Below, in pieces: positions 8,675 to 15,584 of a stretch of 64,000 nt of DNA; within the stretch, counting starts at the first letter, position 1, and every line of letters begins with the position of its first letter. Both the position numbers and the translations under genes were made by a program. Source of the DNA: Streptomyces nojiriensis (GTDB lineage Bacteria > Actinomycetota > Actinomycetes > Streptomycetales > Streptomycetaceae); contig NZ_CP071139.1 in NCBI RefSeq assembly GCF_017639205.1, positions 434,001 through 498,000 of the forward strand, written 5' to 3'. Under the pieces are notes generated by a model that saw only the letters and a program-made list of their open reading frames with translations, searched no databases and had not been told where the DNA came from.

Positions 8675-9949
8675 GTGACCGGATCCAACGCGGTGGGACG
8701 GGTTTCGGTACCGCAGTTCGGCGGTGTGCCGGTACACAAGCGGCTCCAGGACGCCGCCGGGGCGCTGGAACGCGCGGTGATGGTCCGGCTCGTCGAGCGG
8801 CTGCCCGTCTACGGAACGCTGTCCGCGGAACACCTCGGCGGCGACATCGCCAAGCAGGTGACCCGCGGTATACGGAGCTTCGCGGCCGTGCTGAGCACCG
8901 GGGAGATGCCCGGTCAGGCCGAAGCGGCGGCGATCCGCGAGTCCTCGGCCCGGCGCGCCGACGAGGGCGTGCCGCTGGAGGCCGTGGTCGGTGCCTACCA
9001 CCTGGGCGCGGAGGAGTGCGCCACCCAGGTCTTCTCCACGGCCGAACCGGGTGACCTGGGCGACGTACTGCTGGTGCAGCGCCAACTGCTCGCCTATCTG
9101 CGGCTGGTGAGCTGCGAGGTCGCGGCCGGGTACGTGCAGGAGCGGCAGACGGCGCTCAGTGACGAGCAGGTGGCCCTGCAGTCGTTGCTGTCCCGGCTGC
9201 TCGAGGGCGGCAGCCCGCAGGCCGCCGCCGACCGGGCGGGCATCCGTCTGCCGCCCTGCTACCTGGTGCTGAGCATCGCCGTGGGACCGCACCCGGACGA
9301 GCTGGTGCCCGGCATGAACCATGCGGTCGCCGCGCGCCGCAAACTCCGGCGGCTGCGCAACGAACTGCAGCGGCAGACGAGGGGTGTCCCGCTGTCCGTG
9401 CTGTCCGGCGAGGGCGGGCTGGTACTGATCCCGTACGAGACGCCGGCCGCCGATTTCGGCCGCGTGGACCGGGACCGGGTCTCCCGGCTGGTCCAACAGC
9501 TCGGCCGGATGTGCGGCGCCGAGCTGGTGGCCGCGGCGGCGGCCGCAGCGCCGGAAGGCGTGGCCGAGGCCGCCCGGCTGGCCGGCGAGGTACGCGAGGT
9601 GGCGGAGGCGTCCGGCCGGGGACCGGGCCTGTACCTCCTCGACGACGTGCTGCTCGAATACCAGCTGAGCCGCCCCAGCCCGGCCAGGGACGGACTCGCC
9701 GCGCTGCTCGACCCGCTCGACGCGCGCCCGGAACTGCTCGTCACGTTACGCGCCTTCCTCGCGTCCGGCCTCGACCGGCGCCGGGCCGCCGCCCGGCTCC
9801 AGGTCCACCCGAACACGGTCGACTACCGCCTGCGCAAGGCGGCCGAGTTCACCGGACTGGACGCTGCCCGCGGCGCCGACGCGCTGACGCTGCGCGCCGC
9901 ACTGGCGGCCCACGACGCCGTACGGCAGGGCAGGCCCGACTCGGGCTGA
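8675..9949 (+). CDS. PucR/CdaR-type transcriptional regulator
   Basis: 424 residues from GTG 8675, which has GAGGTGG upstream. The protein has an N-terminal helical sensor region, a central GGDEF-like segment as found in PucR-family regulators (VLSIAVGPHP..., then GEGGLVLIP), and a C-terminal helix-turn-helix of the HTH_30 type: LASGLDRRRAAARL, then VHPNTVDYRLRKAAEFTGLD. The last motif is diagnostic for the family. Members commonly regulate purine, morphogenesis or lipid-degradation genes. The divergently transcribed lipase, with 245 bp between starts, is the obvious candidate target, but no operator was identified. Confidence 0.88.
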   Translation: MTGSNAVGRVSVPQFGGVPVHKRLQDAAGALERAVMVRLVERLPVYGTLSAEHLGGDIAKQVTRGIRSFAAVLSTGEMPGQAEAAAIRESSARRADEGVPLEAVVGAYHLGAEECATQVFSTAEPGDLGDVLLVQRQLLAYLRLVSCEVAAGYVQERQTALSDEQVALQSLLSRLLEGGSPQAAADRAGIRLPPCYLVLSIAVGPHPDELVPGMNHAVAARRKLRRLRNELQRQTRGVPLSVLSGEGGLVLIPYETPAADFGRVDRDRVSRLVQQLGRMCGAELVAAAAAAAPEGVAEAARLAGEVREVAEASGRGPGLYLLDDVLLEYQLSRPSPARDGLAALLDPLDARPELLVTLRAFLASGLDRRRAAARLQVHPNTVDYRLRKAAEFTGLDAARGADALTLRAALAAHDAVRQGRPDSG

Positions 9950-10012
9950 CGGGCCACCCGTTCGGCCGGCAGGCCCCTACCGAAGACGGTCAGCCGGGTA
10001 TTACGGTGGGAC

Positions 10013-10070
10013 GCGAAGGCCTCCGTGCGGTGAGTTCCCAGAAGGCTCCCACCGCACCTGAGGCCTTCGC
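10013..10070. terminator. Bidirectional hairpin terminator
   Basis: Arms 10013-10032 and 10050-10070 pair (gcgaaggcctc...gtgcggtg with its complement) with a single one-base bulge and a 17-base loop. It lies between the convergent PucR gene and the zinc-ribbon membrane gene and can terminate both. Confidence 0.75.
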
Positions 10071-10111
10071 CATGTTCAGGACCTGCCGGGCGTCAACCAC
10101 GCTCGCGGCCG

Positions 10112-10615
10112 TCAGAAGAGACGGTGGCCCCGCACCCACACGGTCCTGCCGCCGTCGGGGCGCACGAACCGTAGCTTCTTGACCCCTGAGTACTGTCCCG
10201 CAGTCATGAGGAACGCCGGTCCGAGGATGATGCCGACAGCGACGGCAAGGACGAGTTCGCCCACCGTGTTCACCGCTGCCGTGTCCCCCTCCTCGACGGT
10301 CTGTCCTCCGTAGTGGATGAGCAGCGGGAAGGTGACGAGCAGCGAGAGCAGCAGCAGCCATCCCAGCCATCGGTAGACCTCGTACTTCGCCCGGGCCTTG
10401 GCCCGGCTCTCCACCACGGCGGACATCGTTCTGCGGCAGCGCGGGCAGATGAAGTCGACGGTCTCATCGCCCTTCGAAGGCCGCCGGCCGCCGTTCACCG
10501 ACATGTGGGCCACGCTCCACTTGACGGTCATGGAGCCGGCTCCCTGCGTGATACTGACCCTGCATCCCACGCTCAGCGTGCAGTCCTCGGTCAACAGCGT
10601 CTTCGCCAACCCCAT
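10112..10615 (-). CDS. Small membrane protein with a Cys-X2-Cys knuckle
   Basis: 167 residues from the ATG at 10615 (GGGGGG close upstream; a GTG at 10648 is an alternative). The N-terminal half is polar and contains DFICPRCRRTM, a single CxxC knuckle that could bind metal only with other ligands or a second subunit. Two hydrophobic helices follow: WLGWLLLLSLLVTFPLLI, and a LVLAVAVGIILGPAFLM stretch. A short basic tail ends RPDGGRTVWVRGHRLF. No known family is recognised. It ends at the shared hairpin at 10013-10070 and is probably monocistronic. Confidence 0.6.
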   Translation of the reverse strand: MGLAKTLLTEDCTLSVGCRVSITQGAGSMTVKWSVAHMSVNGGRRPSKGDETVDFICPRCRRTMSAVVESRAKARAKYEVYRWLGWLLLLSLLVTFPLLIHYGGQTVEEGDTAAVNTVGELVLAVAVGIILGPAFLMTAGQYSGVKKLRFVRPDGGRTVWVRGHRLF

Positions 10616-10648
10616 GGACCCCCCAGCCCCCTGCCCCGTGTACGCCAC

Positions 10649-11252
10649 GAGAGCAGCCAGAGTGTAGGCCCTCGACGCGGGCCTTGGAGGCGAGTTCTAC
10701 TCATCCCCCGCCGCGGGCCTCGTCGGGCCGGGGCGACACCGTTCGATCGGCAGACCCGCCGTTCAGTGCCCGGGGCCGGGCCGGGCGGGAGGGTCGGGGT
10801 TTCCGAGGGATTGGCACAGCGGACATCCGTGGGGGTCGTTCGTGGCGCTCGCCCGGCGAGGCGAGGGCAGGGGGAAGCCCGCCCTGTATTCGTCCTGGAG
10901 TACCTGGATCGATCCCCTTTTCCCCTCGGGCGAAGTGATCGAGCCGGCCGTGCCGGCTTCAGCGAGGCGGCGCGTCACGCGCATCAGCGCGGCCCGGACC
11001 GCGCTCGCCACCCGCACCGTCGCCCGCCGGACACGGCGTCGCACAGCCGACCATGAGCATCGGTCCGATAAGTCGCCACAGGGCCCTTTCCCGTGTCCCT
11101 TCACAAAATCAGTTACTCCTCGGTCGCACGGAACAGAAATAGAATGATACGCTTTTTGTTTTAGGTATTTCCCGCCCTTCGCGCCGGACATTTAGCACGG
11201 GGGTGCGTCGAACGGGAATTACACACACCGCCGACAGTTCAGGAGGGACACC
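10649..11252. other. Gene-poor stretch turning AT-rich
   Basis: No reading frame here has a convincing start, ribosome-binding site and codon pattern. From about 11100 the composition drops sharply (runs such as ctttttgttttagg near 11152), unlike the flanks. This suggests promoter DNA for the small frame at 11253 or a fragment of foreign DNA. Confidence 0.5.
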
Positions 11253-11330
11253 GTGACACCAGATCCGGCAATGTACGAATTGCCGGGGTTTTTACGTGAT
11301 CGACAATGTGTGGATTGCCGGGGTTTTTAA
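11253..11330 (+). CDS. Possible 25-residue peptide frame with strong Shine-Dalgarno
   Basis: GTG at 11253 follows AGGAGG at ideal spacing, one of the best ribosome-binding sites in the window. The frame encodes only 25 residues, ending DRQCVDCRGF. It crosses a pair of 16-bp direct repeats. Removing the 35-bp unit between them would extend the frame to 50 residues, so this may be a frame-disrupted small gene. No family is recognised. Treat it as a translated leader, a peptide gene or a remnant. Confidence 0.35.
   Translation: MTPDPAMYELPGFLRDRQCVDCRGF
11279..11329 (+). repeat. 16-bp direct repeat pair, 35 bp apart
   Basis: Identical copies of attgccggggttttta lie at 11279-11294 and 11314-11329. 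The offset of 35 bp shifts the reading frame of the small gene they interrupt. The pattern resembles replication slippage or a short tandem duplication. Confidence 0.85.
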
Positions 11331-11450
11331 GGGATTCAACGCCGACAACCGCACTTTCGGTCGAGTGCACGCCCTGTCGGATGCGAGAAATTGCATGGCA
11401 TTCCGTCCGAGATCATCGGCGCATCGCCATACGGCAGTAGCATCGAATGC

Positions 11451-11783
11451 CTATCGCGAGCCGGGACCCTCGTCGCCGGGCGTCGGCATCACCCGGCCCA
11501 CCGGGGAGCACAACGGCCAGTACGGCTCATGGGCGATCTGGAGCGGGTCCGCACCCGGGTAGGCCGAGACACCCGCCGTCCGCTCCACCTGCGCCGCGCC
11601 TTGCCGGCGGGCCAGCCGGATGGCGTCCACATGGCAGGACAGAACGTCCTTGAAGCGCTGTTGGCGCCTCAGCTCAACGGCGTCCACGCGCCACAGACGG
11701 CCGGTCCCCGATGACGCGAACGCGGTACAACCTGTACCCAGTGCGGCAGAGAGCAGCACCATCCACAGGAGAAGATGTCCCAC
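11451..11783 (-). CDS. Small secreted or membrane-anchored hypothetical protein
   Basis: 110 residues from GTG 11783, which has AAAGGA at good spacing. The N-terminus is a plausible signal or anchor segment (GHLLLWMVLLSAALGTGCTAFA) with a Cys at residue 19 in a weak lipobox context (GTGC). The rest is Arg/Pro-rich without recognised motifs. Codon bias is weaker than in neighbouring genes, fitting a recently acquired or decaying gene. No homologue family is recognised and the gene call is moderate. Confidence 0.45.
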   Translation of the reverse strand: MGHLLLWMVLLSAALGTGCTAFASSGTGRLWRVDAVELRRQQRFKDVLSCHVDAIRLARRQGAAQVERTAGVSAYPGADPLQIAHEPYWPLCSPVGRVMPTPGDEGPGSR

Positions 11784-12275
11784 AACTGATCCTTTCGAAG
11801 GCTGAAGCTCGAGGGGGCACACGATCCGGCCCCCGTCGATTGCCCGGCATAACGCAGAGGCATATGCAGAGTTGCGCCCCACGCGCCGATTGCAGCCATG
11901 CGCAGCAATCTGCCGGTGTTCGCATCTCAGCTGTTTTGCCGATGATCAGTCAGCGAGCAGTGACCCCGGCCGCCGATCGGTGCGCGCGTGCACAGGAATG
12001 TAAATACGACGAGCCGGCGACATGCGCGGACTCATCCGGTCGCACGGGCTGGGTGCCGTCAGAGGGGCGCATGGCAGGCGACAGAACCGGTGCGGGCCCG
12101 CGCCAGCGCGACCCTCATCGCCCCCCTGAGCTGCGGATTGGCAGCGCGGCGGGACGTGGCCGCTGAGCTCTTTCCGCGTTCCGGGAATCGGCGGAGGTGG
12201 GACCGACGCTTATCCATCCGCCACGATCACCCGGATGGCGCATACCCTGACCAACATCAACAGCGTTTATGGAAT
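11784..12275. other. Intergenic region without recognisable genes
   Basis: About 490 bp between two divergent small genes. Frames in it lack ribosome-binding sites and codon bias. It probably holds the promoters of both flanking genes; no clear operator or hairpin was seen. Confidence 0.5.
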
Positions 12276-12587
12276 ATGACAACAGCAAAGCCCCCCTTCT
12301 TCTTCCGCAGGCCTCCAGAAGAAGACGAAGGGGGAGGTGGTTTTCACACCGGGACTACCCGGATCGGAAAGTGGACTTTCACTCCAGGATCAACCGGCTG
12401 CAGCGGGAACGGGAACGCGACGCTGGAGGACGAGGGCCGGGAAATCGATCTGAGTTACTCGTCCTCGGTCCTCGAGGACTTCCTCCGTACGATGAGCATG
12501 ATCCAGGTCGAGTTCGACCGGAGGTCAGGGAGCGCAGCACCGTCCACGACCGTCGGCGAGCGCTCGGGCGGCAGTTGCCGTGCATGA
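12276..12587 (+). CDS. Hypothetical 103-residue protein upstream of a DUF2637-like gene
   Basis: ATG 12276 opens a frame of 103 residues with a Pro/Glu/Gly-rich start (KPPFFFRRPPEEDE) and a core GKWTFTPGSTGCSGNG...IDLSYSSSVLEDFL. Its stop overlaps the GTG start of the next gene (GTGCATGA), which argues for translation. No ribosome-binding site is obvious. The core has the look of small cytosolic proteins that often precede DUF2637 membrane proteins in streptomycetes, but I cannot name a family. Confidence 0.5.
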   Translation: MTTAKPPFFFRRPPEEDEGGGGFHTGTTRIGKWTFTPGSTGCSGNGNATLEDEGREIDLSYSSSVLEDFLRTMSMIQVEFDRRSGSAAPSTTVGERSGGSCRA

Positions 12588-13470
12588 GCCGTACGGGTAC
12601 CCGGACGTCCACGGCCTCCACCCCGAGCCGGCCACCACCATGTCCTGGCGTCTGCCGGAACACGGGGAACCCCTGGGCAGGTCCGGTGAGACGCCTCTGG
12701 CGTGGGATCCGGTGGAAGAACTCGCGAGCCTGCTCCAGGAGGGCTCCGCACCGGGACAGCCGGAGTCCTTCACCCGCACCGGCTACGACGGCACCGGTGA
12801 CACCGTCAGCACCATCGGCCTCGTCGCGGGGCTGAAGCAGACCCCTGCCGAGCGGCCGCCCAGACGAACTTCCAGCGGTCACCGGCGGAACGGGTCGAGG
12901 ACGCCGGTGGCGACCCTGCTGCAAACGGGGAGCCTGTTCACCGCCGTGCTGGTCGCCGTCATCGCCGCCGTGGTGAGCGTCCTCAGCGGGATGGCCATCT
13001 GCGACGCCCTGCGCCACAGTGCCGGACTCCACACGGCCCGCGATGTGGTGAGCTGGTGGCCCCTGCTGATCTACGGGCCCTGGACCGTCGCGTCCCTGTC
13101 CATCCTCCGGTCCGCGCTGCACCAGCGCCGCGCGGTTCATTCCTGGTCGATCGTTCTGCTGTTCTCCACCTTGGCGACGCTCCTGTGCGTGGCCCAGGCA
13201 CCCAGAACACTCGCGGCCGAGACGTCGTCCGCGCTCCCCGCCGTCGCGGCGCTGGCCTGCTTCCAGCAGCTGGTCCGTCAGATCACGCTCACGCGGCCGC
13301 CCCGCCAGGCCGCTCCACGACACCGGAACCGGTCGGCCTCCGTCCTCGGGGCCGGGCAGACGGCCACGGCCCGCACCGGCCCGGACGGCGCCCGTCCCGG
13401 CTACTCCGCGGCAGACGGAAGAACGGACCGCTCTCCGTCCAACGGCCGCAGGTTCGGGTACGGCGCATGA
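12580..13470 (+). CDS. DUF2637-like multi-pass membrane protein
   Basis: 296 residues. An N-terminal 110-residue polar segment precedes four hydrophobic helices: LFTAVLVAVIAAVVSVLSG, a LLIYGPWTVASLSIL stretch, SWSIVLLFSTLATLLCVA, and LPAVAALACFQQLV. A basic, disordered tail follows. The helix layout, with the short loop SILRSALHQRR, fits the DUF2637 family, common in streptomycetes and their mobile elements (SpdB-like spread proteins). The GTG start overlaps the preceding 103-residue gene, so the two are likely coupled. Confidence 0.7.
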   Translation: MHEPYGYPDVHGLHPEPATTMSWRLPEHGEPLGRSGETPLAWDPVEELASLLQEGSAPGQPESFTRTGYDGTGDTVSTIGLVAGLKQTPAERPPRRTSSGHRRNGSRTPVATLLQTGSLFTAVLVAVIAAVVSVLSGMAICDALRHSAGLHTARDVVSWWPLLIYGPWTVASLSILRSALHQRRAVHSWSIVLLFSTLATLLCVAQAPRTLAAETSSALPAVAALACFQQLVRQITLTRPPRQAAPRHRNRSASVLGAGQTATARTGPDGARPGYSAADGRTDRSPSNGRRFGYGA

Positions 13471-13835
13471 CGGTCGCACCTGCGCGGCGGCATCCCTCGC
13501 GCAGGCCAGGGCTCCCGCGCGCGCGTGCGGTACGGGGCGACCGCGAAGAGCGGAGGCAGTGACAGCCGCCAACTTCCTGGTCAACCCGTTCCTTCCCACG
13601 CGTCACAAGGGTGCTCGCCTGCACCTTTGAAACGAAGATCGAAACCGATAGTCACGGGCCGTACGAAGACTCAATCCGACGGTCCATGCCCAGGTCCGGG
13701 CCCGTTCACCGGGCCCCGGGCATCCTGCTGCCGCGGCACGTCCGAGCGACGCGTCGTTCGGCGCCGTGCCCCGTCGGCTGCCCGCGGCCACCTCTCGCCC
13801 CACTCCCCCTCCATTGCGCATGAAAGGCAAGAACC
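13471..13835. other. Intergenic region, no gene seen
   Basis: 365 bp between the DUF2637-like gene and the 85-residue gene, both on the plus strand. Frames present lack start signals and codon bias, and no clear hairpin was found. Confidence 0.5.
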
Positions 13836-14093
13836 ATGGTCTACGAACTGAGCCACGCCGAGCGGATGCAGTACAAGCGGCTTCAGGACGCCGCCTACCA
13901 GGACGGCGAAGACGCCGTCACCAACCTCCAGGCGGCGCTCGCACTCGCCGGCATGACCCTGCCCTCCCTCTGCAACGACGGCCCGGTGGCCAGCCACGGT
14001 TTCGTCCGGCTCGGTGGATGCAATGCGGCCTTCGCCAACCGGCTCGCCGAGGTCATCGCCGCGGGCGCCGACGCTCTGCAGTACCAACGGTGA
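13836..14093 (+). CDS. Conserved-looking 85-residue cytosolic protein
   Basis: The ATG has AAAGG 8 bases upstream. The 85-residue product is mainly helical with an HAERMQYKRLQDAAYQDGEDAVTNL start and ends in a helical VIAAGADAL segment. It has no signal peptide or membrane helix. Codon use is typical of the host, in contrast to the surrounding DNA. Family and function are not recognised. Confidence 0.65.
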   Translation: MVYELSHAERMQYKRLQDAAYQDGEDAVTNLQAALALAGMTLPSLCNDGPVASHGFVRLGGCNAAFANRLAEVIAAGADALQYQR

Positions 14094-14392
14094 ACCGGCA
14101 CACGGCCACCTCGGGCCGACCGCAGCACAATGCCGCCGAGTTCAGGCCTGCCGAACGAACCCGCCATGGACCCCCTTGACCGCTGGGACCGATCCGCACC
14201 GACCATCCGCGCAGGCGCGCCGGCCGTGGGCCTGTTGCCCACTCGGAACGCTCCGGCTCGCCTGCGCGGCCTCATTTGAAATCCAAACGACATTTATTGT
14301 GTATTTTTGCAACCCTTCGGGCCGAGAAACACATCCAAACAGACGGACCTACCCGTTCTGCCCGTCCGAGGGCAGCCGCCCTGTTCGGAGCA
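14094..14392. promoter_or_regulatory. Upstream region of the esterase gene with AT-rich block
   Basis: The block at about 14272-14350 is markedly AT-rich (atttattgtgtatttttgc) compared with the surrounding sequence, as expected for a promoter or leader of the esterase gene at 14393. No gene is seen in the interval and no specific hexamers are certain. Confidence 0.4.
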
Positions 14393-15493
14393 ATGTTCGT
14401 GCACGAGTACCCGCAGACGCAGCAGCCCAGGCGATCCCGCAAGAAGGTGTGGATCACTTCCGCGGTGGCGGTGGCCCTGCTCGCCGGCACCGGCGCCGGG
14501 TTGATCTACTGGACGACGGACTGGTTCGACGGGAACGGGGAGTCCGTCAGCTACGCGAAACCCGCCGCAGGTGCGGGCGAGGACAAGGGCAAGGACACCG
14601 GCGGCGGGAAGCAGGCCGCCGCGCCGAGCGCGGACCCGGACGTGTCCCTCCCCGCCGGTCCGTTCACCGACTTCAAGCAGACGGTCAAACTGGACGACGG
14701 CACCCGCATATCCAAGGCCCGGGTCAAGGGCGCCAAGTCCGGTTTCGACGGCAGCGTCTGGGTGTGGACGCCCAAGGAGTACGACCGCCCGGAGTACGCG
14801 AAGAGCGCCTTCCCTGTCATGATCGCGCTGCCCGGAGGCAACGGGAACGCCGACAACTACTGGGCGACCATGCCGAAGCTGGGCCTCCAGAAGGCCATAT
14901 CCGAGGGCTCCGCAGCCGGCAAGAGCCTCCCGTTCATCCTGGTCATGCCGATCCTCAACCCGGACGCCAAGTACTACTACGACGGCTCCGACATCCCCGG
15001 CCAGGCCAAGATGGGCACCTGGATCGGTGAGGACGTACCCGACATCGCCCGGGCCAACTTCCGTACGTACAAGTCCCGCGACGGCTGGGCCTTCATGGGC
15101 AATTCCTCCGGTGCCTTCGTCGGCCTCAAGCAGCTCCTGCAGAAGCCGGACCGGTTCCGGGCCGTCATCGCCAACGGCGGTGAGATCGTCCCGGACTCCC
15201 CGCTCTGGAAGGGCCACCAGGCGGAGATGGACGCGAACAACCCCGAGAAGCTCGCCCCGAAGCTGATAGCCGGCAACGGCCCGGAGGTGAACGTCCTCTT
15301 CCAGTACGGCACGAAGGAAGGCGGCCGCGACCGGATGGAGAAGTTCCAGCAGCAGTTCGGCAAGGGCCCGATCAAGGTCACGATCCACGAGATACAGGGC
15401 GGCGACCACAACGGCTGGGACTACGTCCGGGGTATGACGGAAGGCGCCCTGGAAGAGCTCAGCAAGCTGATGAAGGGCCCGAAGCCGCAGTAG
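14393..15493 (+). CDS. Membrane-tethered esterase of the alpha/beta-hydrolase (esterase D-like) family
   Basis: 366 residues from ATG 14393 with GGAG upstream. A short cytosolic tail (RRSRKK) is followed by one membrane helix at about 19-40 and a charged linker, so the catalytic domain is extracellular. It contains a PVMIALPGGNGN strand/loop, the nucleophile elbow GNSSG at 236-240 (Ser238) and the late histidine segment GGDHNGWDY, matching the putative esterase family (PF00756) that includes mycolyltransferase-like and feruloyl esterase-like proteins. Substrate unknown. It ends near the hairpin at 15540. Confidence 0.85.
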   Translation: MFVHEYPQTQQPRRSRKKVWITSAVAVALLAGTGAGLIYWTTDWFDGNGESVSYAKPAAGAGEDKGKDTGGGKQAAAPSADPDVSLPAGPFTDFKQTVKLDDGTRISKARVKGAKSGFDGSVWVWTPKEYDRPEYAKSAFPVMIALPGGNGNADNYWATMPKLGLQKAISEGSAAGKSLPFILVMPILNPDAKYYYDGSDIPGQAKMGTWIGEDVPDIARANFRTYKSRDGWAFMGNSSGAFVGLKQLLQKPDRFRAVIANGGEIVPDSPLWKGHQAEMDANNPEKLAPKLIAGNGPEVNVLFQYGTKEGGRDRMEKFQQQFGKGPIKVTIHEIQGGDHNGWDYVRGMTEGALEELSKLMKGPKPQ

Positions 15494-15539
15494 GGGCAGG
15501 TGCGCAAGGCCTGGGCGGCCGGGCGTGGTACGGGTGGCC

Positions 15540-15574
15540 GCGCCCGGAGGCCCCTGGGGTGGGGCTCCGGGCGC
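15540..15574. terminator. Hairpin terminator between convergent genes
   Basis: Arms 15540-15554 (gcgcccggaggcccc) and 15561-15574 pair with one bulged base and a 6-base loop. It sits 47 bp after the esterase stop and 11 bp beyond the end of the NRPS operon, so it can serve both strands. Confidence 0.7.
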
Positions 15575-15584
15575 GGGGCGTGTG

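Noticed and set aside
10763..11191. Minus-strand frame of 142 codons in the gene-poor region
   Set aside because: No ribosome-binding site, Arg-rich composition and no recognisable motifs; kept as intergenic.
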